From: an uncultured Eubacteriales bacterium
GTDB taxonomy: Bacteria; Bacillota; Clostridia; Oscillospirales; Oscillospiraceae
Reading direction: 5' to 3'
Assembly (NCBI GenBank): GCA_900552015.1
Contig: URXY01000006.1
Coordinates: forward strand, 1-47,659
DNA: 47,659 nt
The position numbers and the translations under genes were made by a program. The notes under the pieces were generated by a model. It was not told where the DNA came from, did no database searches, and saw only the letters and a list, made by a program, of their open reading frames with translations. Below are positions 41,071-47,659 of the stretch, in pieces. Each line of letters starts with the position of its first letter. Position 1 is the stretch's first letter.

Positions 41071-41730
41071 GCTCGACTGGCCGCGCATCAAAAAGCTGCT
41101 GACCATCGGCCTTTTTGCGTCCGTTCTGCACCTCGCCGGGGACCTGCTCCTCGGCTGGGGCGTGGAGGACGATGCGCTTGAAGGCGTTTTACAGATGCTA
41201 TCGGCCTATACTTCTACCTCGGACAGCGGCCTTTTTGCCGCGGCGCTGCTGGGGCTTTTCGGCGTGGTGCTTGAGGGACTTGCCTGCTTCGGTGTTTACC
41301 GCCTGATGGCGGCGAAGTCGCCGAAATACGCGCACCGCTACCGCTCCGGCATTTTCGGCTACCTGATGTTCTGCGCGTGCGGCTCCATGTGCCGGTGTGC
41401 GCGGCGGTGTTTCTGATGAAACACGGGCTTTCCGAAGCGCTTTTGACGCAGTACAGCACATACTTTCTGATGCCGCCACTCGCGCTGTTCTGGATATTCT
41501 TCTTTGTGCTGGTGATGACGCAGATCGTCGCGTTCCGAAAGGGCCTGACGCCGTATCCGAAGTGGTGCTGCGTCTTCTCCATGGCGTTCGGTATGTTCGT
41601 ATACCTTCTCGCAGCGATGCTCGGCAATCGGCCGTTTGGCAACGCCCTGCGCTGCGCGTGGCTCGCCATCGGCAATGTCTGGATGTTCGGCGGGCTGCTC
41701 GTCACGATGAAAAAAGCACAGAAGGCGTAG
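41036..41730 (+). pseudogene. Frameshifted membrane protein (DUF6796-like)
   Basis: Two adjacent frames together encode one membrane protein of about 231 residues. The first, from ATG 41036, ends at 41416 after a sudden change from hydrophobic sequence (GIFGYLMFCACG) to SMCRCARRCF. The second carries on in the -1 frame from about 41383 as LHVPVCAAVFLMK and ends at 41730. One missing base after GGC near 41383 explains this. Combined, it has about six to seven hydrophobic segments and resembles a clostridial family I recall as DUF6796. Either the gene is broken or the sequence has a one-base error. AAAGGAGA lies before the start. Confidence 0.8.
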
Positions 41731-41821
41731 GAAGGGGGAGAACACCTCGTGGCGAGACCGACGCTCCGCTGTCTGCGGGCGTGATATCAAAAGCATTCTA
41801 CTGCTCAGGGAGGACCTTGCA

Positions 41822-42298
41822 ATGCTGCTGCTTCAGCTTATCCTTTATTGTCTGCTCTTCACCGCGATGGTGAAGCTCGCCGTCCGCGGCGGCGCGGTGG
41901 ACGGCCTCTTTTTCTACCCCAAGGCCGTGCAGGACCGCGCCATCGGCCTTGGCCTGACCACCCGTGAGGAGATGGTCAGAAGACGCAAGCGCTTCATGAC
42001 CGTATTTTACATCGTGATGCTCCTTGCCCTTGTGCTCATCGTGGGTGTCTGGAACGGGGCGGGAGATTTCAGGACCGCGTATTTTCAGTCGCTGCTCTTT
42101 TTGGAGGTCATGAACCTCTACGACGGCGTGGTCATCGACAAACTGTGGGTCGGACACAGCAAATTCTGGGTGCTGCCGGGGACGGAGGACCTGCCTTTCG
42201 TGCAGACCTGGGGCCAGGTGCTCAAAAAGCGCGTCGTGCTGGCGCTCATCTGGTTCGTGGGCGCGGCGCTCGCAGGCGGTATCGCCATGCTGCTGTAA
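41822..42298 (+). CDS. Small integral membrane protein
   Basis: A 158-residue protein with hydrophobic segments at about 1-17, 59-80 and 137-156, basic stretches between them (REEMVRRRKRF) and a short aromatic region (DKLWVGHSKFWVLPGTED). No family is recognised. GGGAGGA precedes ATG 41822. It lies 91 bases after the frameshifted membrane gene and ends in a terminator, so it is probably the last gene of the cassette. The gap holds no promoter I can support. Confidence 0.7.
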   Translation: MLLLQLILYCLLFTAMVKLAVRGGAVDGLFFYPKAVQDRAIGLGLTTREEMVRRRKRFMTVFYIVMLLALVLIVGVWNGAGDFRTAYFQSLLFLEVMNLYDGVVIDKLWVGHSKFWVLPGTEDLPFVQTWGQVLKKRVVLALIWFVGAALAGGIAMLL

Positions 42299-42338
42299 AG
42301 GCTGCGCAGAACGTAAGGCGTTCCGTGCGGCCTTTTTT
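42297..42338 (+). terminator. Terminator of the 38-42 kb cassette
   Basis: A 17-bp stem with two G-T pairs and one mismatch, loop TAAGG, six T residues. It begins inside the stop codon. Confidence 0.85.
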
Positions 42339-42358
42339 GCCGCCGCGGCGCGCTGTGC

Positions 42359-42387
42359 TTGACAATTCGGCGCAAAAACAATACAAT
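42359..42387 (+). promoter_or_regulatory. Promoter of proS
   Basis: TTGACA (42359-42364), 17-base spacer, TACAAT (42382-42387), 43 bases before the start codon. No T-box is present. Confidence 0.85.
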
Positions 42388-42430
42388 AACAGTTCAGAAC
42401 TCTATCCTGAAACTGAGGGAGAACATAAAC

Positions 42431-43870
42431 ATGGCAAAAGATAAAAAGGTAGAACAGATCACGAATCTGGAGGATGACTTCGCCCAATGGTATACCGACA
42501 TCTGCCGCAAGGCGGAGCTTGTTGAGTATGCCAGCGTCAAGGGCTTTACCATCCTGCGCCCCTATGGCTTCGCCATCTGGGAGAATATGCAGCGTTTGAT
42601 GGACGCGGAGTTTAAAAAGACCGGACACGAGAACGTGGCGATGCCCGTTCTGATCCCTGAGAGCCTGCTCAAGAAAGAGGGCGAGCTCGTCAACGGCTTC
42701 GCGCCCGAGGTCGCGTGGGTCACGATGGGCGGCAGCGAGAAGCTCGAAGAGCGCCTTGCCTTCCGCCCCACGTCCGAGACGATGTTCTGCGACCACTGGT
42801 CCCGCGTATTGCAGACCTACCGCCAGTTGCCGATGCTCTACAACCAGTGGTGCTCCGTCATCCGCTGGGAGAAGACCACCCGCCCGTTCCTGCGTTCGCG
42901 CGAGTTCTGGTGGCAGGAGGGTCACACCATCCACGAGACCGCCGAGGAGGCGCAGGCTGAGACGATGCAGCAGCTCAACTGCTACGCTGACTTCTTCCGT
43001 CACGTGCTCGCCATCCCCGTCGTCCCCGGCCGCAAGACCGACAAGGAGAAGTTTGCCGGCGCCGAGGCGACCTACACCGTCGAGTGCATGATGAAGGACC
43101 GCAAGGCCCTCCAGGGCGCGACGAGCCACTACTTCGGCGATAAGTTCTCCCGCGCCTACGACGTGACCTTCACCGGCCGCGACAACAAGCTCCAGTACCC
43201 GTTCCAGACGTCCTGGGGCTCCACCACGCGCATGATCGGCGCGGTCATCATGACCCATGGCGACAACAACGGTCTTGTCCTGCCCCCGCGCATCGCGCCC
43301 ACGCAGGTCGTCATCGTCCCCATCGCCGCGCACAAGAACCCCGAGGTGCTCGAGACCGCGAAGACCGTGATGGGTCAGCTCATCGACGCGGGCGTCCGCG
43401 TCAAGCTGGATGACAGCGACCAGTCCATGGGCTGGAAGTGCGCCGAGTACGAGATGCGCGGCGTGCCCATCCGCATGGAGCTTGGCCCGCGCGACCTGGC
43501 CGAGGGCAACTGCTGCCTCGTCCGCCGCGACAACAGCGAGAAGGTCACGGCGAAGATCGAGGGCATCGAGAATGAGGTCAAGACCCTGCTCGACACCATC
43601 CACGACAATATGTACGCCGTGGCGGAAAAGAACCTTGAGGACAACACCTTCGACCTCAAGACCGTCGACGAGGTGAAGGAGATGGCCGCGGGCCGCGGCG
43701 GCTTCGCCCGCACGAAGTGGTGCGGCAGCCTTGAGTGCGAGCTCAAGATGAAGGAAGTCGCGGGCGTTTCTTCCCGCTGCATGCCCCTCAAGCAGAGCGG
43801 CACGACGGGCAAGTGCGTCTGCTGCGGCAAGGACTGCACGACCGATATCTATTGGGGCGTCGCTTACTAA
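42431..43870 (+). CDS. proS: Prolyl-tRNA synthetase, archaeal/eukaryotic type
   Basis: A 479-residue class II synthetase of the ProS type 3 group. The RPTSETMFCDHWSRVL and RWEKTTRPFLRSREFWWQEGH segments are motif regions, and SWGSTTRMIGAVIMTHGD is motif 3. The extra C-terminal zinc-binding domain, ending in CVCCGKDC (462-469) and a terminal Tyr, marks the archaeal/eukaryotic class. It has no bacterial INS editing domain, so mischarged tRNA(Pro) would need a trans editor such as the YbaK-type protein at 33442-33933. GAGGGAG precedes ATG 42431. Confidence 0.96.
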   Translation: MAKDKKVEQITNLEDDFAQWYTDICRKAELVEYASVKGFTILRPYGFAIWENMQRLMDAEFKKTGHENVAMPVLIPESLLKKEGELVNGFAPEVAWVTMGGSEKLEERLAFRPTSETMFCDHWSRVLQTYRQLPMLYNQWCSVIRWEKTTRPFLRSREFWWQEGHTIHETAEEAQAETMQQLNCYADFFRHVLAIPVVPGRKTDKEKFAGAEATYTVECMMKDRKALQGATSHYFGDKFSRAYDVTFTGRDNKLQYPFQTSWGSTTRMIGAVIMTHGDNNGLVLPPRIAPTQVVIVPIAAHKNPEVLETAKTVMGQLIDAGVRVKLDDSDQSMGWKCAEYEMRGVPIRMELGPRDLAEGNCCLVRRDNSEKVTAKIEGIENEVKTLLDTIHDNMYAVAEKNLEDNTFDLKTVDEVKEMAAGRGGFARTKWCGSLECELKMKEVAGVSSRCMPLKQSGTTGKCVCCGKDCTTDIYWGVAY

Positions 43871-43883
43871 GAAGATCAATAAC

Positions 43884-43925
43884 AAAAAGGCTCCGGAAAG
43901 CCAAATGGTTTTCCAGAGCCTTTTT
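43884..43925. terminator. Bidirectional terminator between proS and the membrane protein gene
   Basis: A 19-bp stem with two mismatches (43884-43902 with 43907-43925), AAAT loop, AAAAA and TTTTT ends serving both convergent genes. Confidence 0.9.
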
Positions 43926-43930
43926 GCATA

Positions 43931-44452
43931 TCAATGTTTTTTCCTGCGGTTTTTGTAGACGATGCCGAAGCGGTCGATGAGGAGGTCGTAGACGAGGAAG
44001 AGCAGCAGCCCCATCGCGGCGGTCGCAGCGAGCAGCCACGGCGCGGTGCCTGAAAATTCCTGCACGACGGCGGGCAGCTTGAAAACGAAGATGATGAGCG
44101 CGTACATGAGCCCCATCGTGACGGTGCAGAGCCCTAACTTTGCCAAAAAGCGTAGCGCGCGGGACGAGATCGCGTCGAATTTCGGCTTGAGCAGGGGATA
44201 ATAACCGAGGAAACAGAAGACGAGCGCCGCTTCTTTATCCGCGCAGAGGAGCAGCCCTAAGATCGCCGCGGCGGCAAAGCAGCTCCACGCATAGCTCGCC
44301 CGGCACTCTTCGTGCGCAGGCAGCAGCGCCGCAGAGGCGAGGATGGGCCAGATGTAGGTGGAGAGCGGCAGTACGCCGCTCAGCCATAAAAACGCGACGG
44401 CGAGCGCACAGAGCACACCGCAGAGCGCGAGCTCGTGAGTTTTCTTTGCCAT
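43931..44452 (-). CDS. Integral membrane protein of unknown function
   Basis: A 173-residue protein with about five hydrophobic segments and a basic C-terminus (YKNRRKKH). The N-terminal pattern ALCGVLCALAVAFLWLSGVLP recalls small transporter substrate-binding (ECF S-like) membrane proteins, but the similarity is too weak to name a family. ATG 44452 is 2 bases beyond the stop of the TIGR04255 gene, so the two are one operon. It converges with proS. Confidence 0.78.
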   Translation of the reverse strand: MAKKTHELALCGVLCALAVAFLWLSGVLPLSTYIWPILASAALLPAHEECRASYAWSCFAAAAILGLLLCADKEAALVFCFLGYYPLLKPKFDAISSRALRFLAKLGLCTVTMGLMYALIIFVFKLPAVVQEFSGTAPWLLAATAAMGLLLFLVYDLLIDRFGIVYKNRRKKH

Positions 44453-44454
44453 GC

Positions 44455-45243
44455 TTACAGATACTCGGGCTCCATTGCGTCGTGGAGCACGGTGGTGATG
44501 GCGTCGGAGAATATCTGGTCGGCGTGGCCGTGCAGGGCGTTGAGGGTTTCCGGCACGGCGGCGACCTTCACCTTCGCGGTGGAGTAGACGTCCTGGTCGA
44601 GAATGAAGCGGACCTCCTTTTCCTGCACGCGCTGGACCTGATTGCCGTTTCGGACGTTGCGCTGCACGAAGCCGGGACCAGCGTGCAGCTTGAGCGCGGA
44701 CTGTGCATCCAGTCGGCGCTCCACATCCACAGAGCACTTGCTCACGCTGCCCTCGTCGATATCGTCCTCGTCGAGCACGCCGAGATAGGACGGCTGCAAA
44801 AGGTCGTTCCAGCGGCGGCCCACAAGGCCGAGCTGCTCGCGCGAGAAGGCGTTCACGTAGCGCAGGCCGACGCGGTCAAAGCAGGCGGGACGGTAGATCT
44901 TGATGAACTGGCCGAGCGGCTCATCGAGCTTGGCGGCGAAGTCCTCCCAATGCGAGTAGCGCATCGTGGAGAGGGCGATGAAATCCTTCGTCAGACTCAG
45001 CTTGTAGCCGCCGTCTTCGGAGAGGAACGTGTGGTTGTTGACATTTTTGGCGGCCGCGCCGTTCACGCCCGGCGCCTGCTCGACCTGGCACTGGTAGCGC
45101 GGGAAGGCGGCGCGGATGGTCTCCTGAAAGTCCGCGGGCTCGCGCGTGTCGATCGATAAAATGGTGGGGAAGCGCAGCTGGCAGATGACCTCGATGAGCT
45201 GGCCCTTGCCGTAGCGGTAATGACGGTTATCGGAAGAGATCAT
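44455..45243 (-). CDS. TIGR04255 family protein
   Basis: A 262-residue protein of the sporadically distributed TIGR04255 family, recognised by the GQLIEVICQLRFPTILSI start, LSLTKDFIALSTMRYSHWEDF near residues 80-100 and the RVGLRYVNAF segment. The function is unknown; patchy occurrence suggests accessory or possibly defence-related roles, which is inference. A perfect promoter and GGAGG lie upstream. It is cotranscribed with the membrane protein gene. Confidence 0.85.
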   Translation of the reverse strand: MISSDNRHYRYGKGQLIEVICQLRFPTILSIDTREPADFQETIRAAFPRYQCQVEQAPGVNGAAAKNVNNHTFLSEDGGYKLSLTKDFIALSTMRYSHWEDFAAKLDEPLGQFIKIYRPACFDRVGLRYVNAFSREQLGLVGRRWNDLLQPSYLGVLDEDDIDEGSVSKCSVDVERRLDAQSALKLHAGPGFVQRNVRNGNQVQRVQEKEVRFILDQDVYSTAKVKVAAVPETLNALHGHADQIFSDAITTVLHDAMEPEYL

Positions 45244-45279
45244 GGAATATACCTCCGTTGATTTTAAATTCGATTATAA

Positions 45280-45308
45280 ATTATAGTGGAAATAAAATCG
45301 ATTGTCAA
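45280..45308 (-). promoter_or_regulatory. Perfect consensus promoter of the TIGR04255 gene
   Basis: On the minus strand TTGACA (45308-45303), 17-base spacer, TATAAT (45285-45280). The flanks are AT-rich with repeated CGATT words, unlike the surrounding GC-rich DNA. Confidence 0.88.
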
Positions 45309-45346
45309 ATCGTGCGCGATGAGCAGAACTTACCAGCAAAAAACGC

Positions 45347-45375
45347 GCATATGTGAGCGAATGTGAGTCAAACTA
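45347..45375 (+). promoter_or_regulatory. Possible sigma-G/F-type promoter of the spore protein gene
   Basis: GCATA (45347-45351), 17-base spacer, CAAACTA (45369-45375), one mismatch to the forespore -10 pattern CATNHTA. No sigma-A promoter is apparent in this interval, which fits a gene expressed in the forespore. Confidence 0.4.
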
Positions 45376-45444
45376 CCGTTGCGATACCCAAACCGCACAA
45401 AAACCAACAACAACTGTGTAACAAAACAAGAAGGAGAAATCATC

Positions 45445-45708
45445 ATGTCTGCTAAGAACAATAACAAGCTCAACATCCCTGAGGCCAAGGCCGCTATGAA
45501 CAAGTTCAAGATGGAAGCCGCTGCTGAAATGGGCGTCAATCTCAAGGACGGCTACAACGGCGACCTGACCTCCCGCGAGGCCGGCTCCGTCGGCGGCCAG
45601 ATGGTCAAGAAAATGTGTACCGAACGAACTGCGAACTATACCCGCGCAGACCGCACTGCGATCGGCCATGAGGTCGAGGTGCGGTACATAGCGAGAATCA
45701 CCGTCTAA
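45445..45708 (+). CDS. Alpha/beta-type small acid-soluble spore protein with altered C-terminus
   Basis: An 87-residue protein whose first 57 residues are a clear alpha/beta SASP: IPEAKAAMNKFKMEAAAEMG, then GYNGDLTSREAGSVGGQMVKKM. These proteins coat DNA in the spore core and are cut by the Gpr protease at the ME-AAAE region. After VKKM the sequence changes to CTERTANYTRADR and on to a stop at 45708, with no resemblance to the family, where a short helix would be expected. The change coincides with the edge of an AT-richer segment. AAGGAG precedes ATG 45445. The DNA-binding parts remain, so it may still work. Confidence 0.8.
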   Translation: MSAKNNNKLNIPEAKAAMNKFKMEAAAEMGVNLKDGYNGDLTSREAGSVGGQMVKKMCTERTANYTRADRTAIGHEVEVRYIARITV

Positions 45709-45947
45709 AGGGAGAAGTAGTAGTCGCGAATTTTTTCAGCCATCAGCTTTCTGCGCATTTCAAGGAAATTGGTATAGTCCGCAATTGTTTGCAGCCTCAA
45801 ATTTTTCTTCGGGGGTTGAAAGCAATGTTTCAACTGTGTAGTTATTAACGCTGTAACGTGCCATACATCGTCCCTCACTTCAATCGATAACTGATCTGCA
45901 CCCTGTCGGTTTTGTTTTCGAAAATGTTGAGAGCCTTTTGCATCCAA
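45705..45947 (-). pseudogene. Gene remnant (C-terminal fragment), minus strand
   Basis: An 80-codon open frame with no ribosome site, opened by TTG directly after a stop codon. It ends in YTNFLEMRRKLMAEKIRDYY, which looks like the natural C-terminus of a larger protein, possibly a DUF262/HNH-type restriction-like protein, but I cannot confirm this. Its stop overlaps the spore-protein stop from the other strand. It lies in AT-richer DNA and is best read as debris of a deleted or inserted gene. Confidence 0.35.
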
Positions 45948-46185
45948 CTAACAAAGTGATTGTAGATCGTTTCATGGAGATCATTACAGAACAAAGTGAG
46001 CAACAGTTACTGGAAAGGATTCATTCTAGTCTAACCATATGTTTATCGGGTAGTTGAGTCAATTGCAAATAATCTACGCAATTTGCAGGTCTCTCCACCA
46101 ACGGCACCGCCTCATGACTGAGGTGGTGCCGTTTTGCCTCTGTTCGGGTGTCAGCCAAGTAACATGGTGCAGCCGCTTCAGCTAT
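45709..46185. other. AT-richer intergenic segment with remnants, no intact gene
   Basis: This 477-base stretch is visibly less GC-rich than the rest of the window. It holds the minus-strand remnant (45705-45947) and a plus-strand open frame (45857-46057, 66 codons, no start until ATG 45974) ending in FMEIITEQSEQQLLERIHSS, which also reads like a protein tail. An inverted repeat TGCAAAT/ATTTGCA lies near 46066-46090, followed by a terminator. No tRNA or complete insertion sequence is seen. Confidence 0.45.
46100..46135 (+). terminator. Terminator without a recognised upstream gene
   Basis: A 15-bp stem with one G-T-type pair (46100-46114 with 46119-46133), TGAC loop, TTTT on the plus strand. 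It suggests that a plus-strand gene once ended here, consistent with the remnant ending at 46057. Confidence 0.7.
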
Positions 46186-47601
46186 TTATAAAATGTGGTC
46201 TTCTTGAATCAGCAGAATATCATCCCGTCCCTTGGCATGGTCGAGCATCCGCTGCGTGAAGCCGCTCTTGGAAAACAGCCCGTACAGCACCTTATACCCA
46301 GAGAAAGCCATGCGCAGCTCCGCAGACTTTTTTACCTTCTCCTCCAGTTCATAATAGACCGTCGCATCCACCGGCTTATTGTGGTACTTGCACTCCCCGG
46401 CGAATACCTGCTTCTTCTGGTGATCCACCGCCATCACATCGATCTCCGTATCGCCGTTGATGTCACCCTGCCAGTAAGAGCCGATGCGGGACGGCGCGAA
46501 GTCCACCGTCTTGTTCCGGCACAGGGAGGCAAAGATATCCTTGCAGATGTCCTCGTAGGAGAAGGCAACGAATTTCTGAATAAAGTCCTTCTCCAACTCG
46601 TCCAGAACGATCTGCTGATTGTCCAGCTCCAGCTCCCCCTTGTAGGGATAGACATAGCGGAACCAGAAGCGGATGAAATTATCTGAAATGAAGTAGAGGC
46701 CCTTTCGGGACTTCCCCGGATTCTTCTCTGTGACCGGTGTTGCCTTTTTCAGAAAGTCCAGATCGATCAGCGTGGAGAGATAGGGCGTCAGCGAGGATGT
46801 TTCCATGCCCAGGGCACCCGCGATCTTGCCCAGCTTGTGGTTGCCGTCCGCAATGGCGCGAATGATGGAGAAATAGCTGTTGGCGGACTGTACCTCGTCT
46901 TTCAGCAGGAAGTTCGGCTCCTCATAGAGAAACCCATTCTTGGAGAGAACAACTTCCTGAATCTGACGGTAGAGGTCTTCTCCCGGTTCAAAAAACTCCA
47001 GATATTTCGGGACGCCGCCCGTTACGGAATACTGCTCCACCGCCTGGGAGAACGGCTGCCCCTGCACGGCATAGAGGTCTGTGAACGGCAGCGGCTTCAA
47101 GCGGATCTGTGCGCTGCGCCGGCCATAAAGCGGACTATCGTGAGAGAGGGCATGCTTCTGCATCATGCTGATCAGCGACCCGCAGAGGATCAGCATCACA
47201 TTGCTGTCCTTCAGGATCTCGTCCCAGGCGTTTTGCAGAATGGACGGAAAGGCCGTGTTCGTCTTGACCAAATACGGAAACTCGTCAATGACCAGCACTT
47301 TCTTTTCCCCCGGCCGGTAGTTAGCGATCTCCCGGAACAGATCCAGCCAGTCTGTGAAGGTGACCCTCTGCAGCATGGAATTTCCAGTGACCCGGGCTAC
47401 CACGCCGGCAAGACGCTTCATGCTCTGGGACTCCACTTCCTCTGTCGCAAGGAAGTAAAATGCCTGCTTATCTTTGATGAATTCTTTGATCAGCGTTGTC
47501 TTTCCGATACGGCGCCGGCCATAGATCACAACAAAGCTGCCATCCCGGCGGAATTCCTTTTCCAGCGTATTCAATTCTTCTTTTCGTCCGATAAAGTTCA
47601 C
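46186..47601 (-). CDS. AAA ATPase with DUF234/nuclease-like C-terminus
   Basis: A 471-residue ATPase of the archaeal-type ATPase_2 family. Walker A YGRRRIGKTT is at about 27-36 and Walker B VLVIDEFPYL at about 102-111. A winged-helix region (about 235-300) follows. A C-terminal DUF234 domain carries GDTEIDVMAVD and FAGECKYHNK, matching the D-x(n)-E-x-K core of PD-(D/E)xK nucleases. The start is GTG 47601, with GGAGG 8 bases upstream; the in-frame ATG 47619 would overlap that ribosome site. Members are widespread, mobile and poorly understood. Codon use is less GC-biased than the neighbours, fitting an acquired gene. Confidence 0.88.
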   Translation of the reverse strand: MNFIGRKEELNTLEKEFRRDGSFVVIYGRRRIGKTTLIKEFIKDKQAFYFLATEEVESQSMKRLAGVVARVTGNSMLQRVTFTDWLDLFREIANYRPGEKKVLVIDEFPYLVKTNTAFPSILQNAWDEILKDSNVMLILCGSLISMMQKHALSHDSPLYGRRSAQIRLKPLPFTDLYAVQGQPFSQAVEQYSVTGGVPKYLEFFEPGEDLYRQIQEVVLSKNGFLYEEPNFLLKDEVQSANSYFSIIRAIADGNHKLGKIAGALGMETSSLTPYLSTLIDLDFLKKATPVTEKNPGKSRKGLYFISDNFIRFWFRYVYPYKGELELDNQQIVLDELEKDFIQKFVAFSYEDICKDIFASLCRNKTVDFAPSRIGSYWQGDINGDTEIDVMAVDHQKKQVFAGECKYHNKPVDATVYYELEEKVKKSAELRMAFSGYKVLYGLFSKSGFTQRMLDHAKGRDDILLIQEDHIL

Positions 47602-47659
47602 CTGTGCCACCTCCAGCATCTACGATTCATCTATGATAAAACATATTATGATAATCTTG

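Noticed and set aside
45705..46057. Intact restriction or toxin gene in the AT-richer gap
   Set aside because: Both open frames are short, overlap on opposite strands, lack ribosome sites and full domains; they are reported as remnants only.
1..47659. CRISPR array, rRNA, tRNA or complete insertion sequence
   Set aside because: No regularly spaced repeats, rRNA-like or cloverleaf sequences, or transposase genes with terminal inverted repeats were seen by eye on either strand.

Overview
The window looks like a chromosome segment of a GC-rich, Gram-positive, spore-forming anaerobe of the class Clostridia, most likely Oscillospiraceae (relatives of Oscillibacter or Flavonifractor). The support is: strong GGAGG ribosome binding sites, many consensus -35/-10 promoters with 17-bp spacers, lipoprotein signal peptides, a T-box leader, RNase Y, an alpha/beta-type small acid-soluble spore protein gene, and a butyryl-CoA module (crt, hbd, bcd, etfB, etfA). 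The genus is an inference. No rRNA, tRNA, CRISPR array or complete insertion sequence was seen.

Layout. 1-3.5 kb (minus): an operon of an MFS transporter, an M3 oligopeptidase and a membrane protein cut by the window edge. 3.7-14.6 kb (plus): M18 aminopeptidase; deoC, a deoD-type phosphorylase and a uridine-kinase-like enzyme; the niacin-responsive repressor NiaR with a PTS_EIIC_2 membrane protein behind a promoter/operator; then a BMP lipoprotein and a nucleoside-type ABC transporter. Together these suggest nucleoside uptake and breakdown plus NAD-precursor uptake. 14.7-16.8 kb: GNAT, VanW-like protein, and trmB on the minus strand. 17.0-22.1 kb: crotonyl-CoA to butyryl-CoA with electron bifurcation through Bcd-EtfAB; thiolase and the terminal butyrate step are not in the window. 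22.4-24 kb: an acidic lipoprotein, a ModE-type winged-helix protein and a zinc-ribbon protein. 24-26 kb: T-box-controlled thrS. 26.2-29.9 kb: a TAXI-type TRAP transporter (binding lipoprotein, DUF1850 protein, fused permease).

30-38 kb: an amidase-like protein lacking the usual first zinc histidine, rny, ymdB, a YbaK-type deacylase, an SbcD/YhaO-like nuclease without its usual ATPase partner, a 59-residue protein, and an OmpR-type two-component pair. 38-42.3 kb: an uncharacterised cassette (alpha/beta hydrolase, aminothiazoline-carboxylate-hydrolase-like protein, GNAT, LCM-type methyltransferase, a frameshifted membrane protein, another membrane protein) behind a perfect consensus promoter and two copies of a GTTAG-N6-CTAAC palindrome. 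This is the best candidate for an undescribed system. 42.4-44.5 kb: archaeal-type proS and a convergent membrane protein.

44.5-47.6 kb looks accessory: a TIGR04255 protein, a spore-protein gene with a replaced C-terminus, about 480 bp of AT-richer sequence with gene remnants, and an AAA ATPase with a DUF234/nuclease-like C-terminus.
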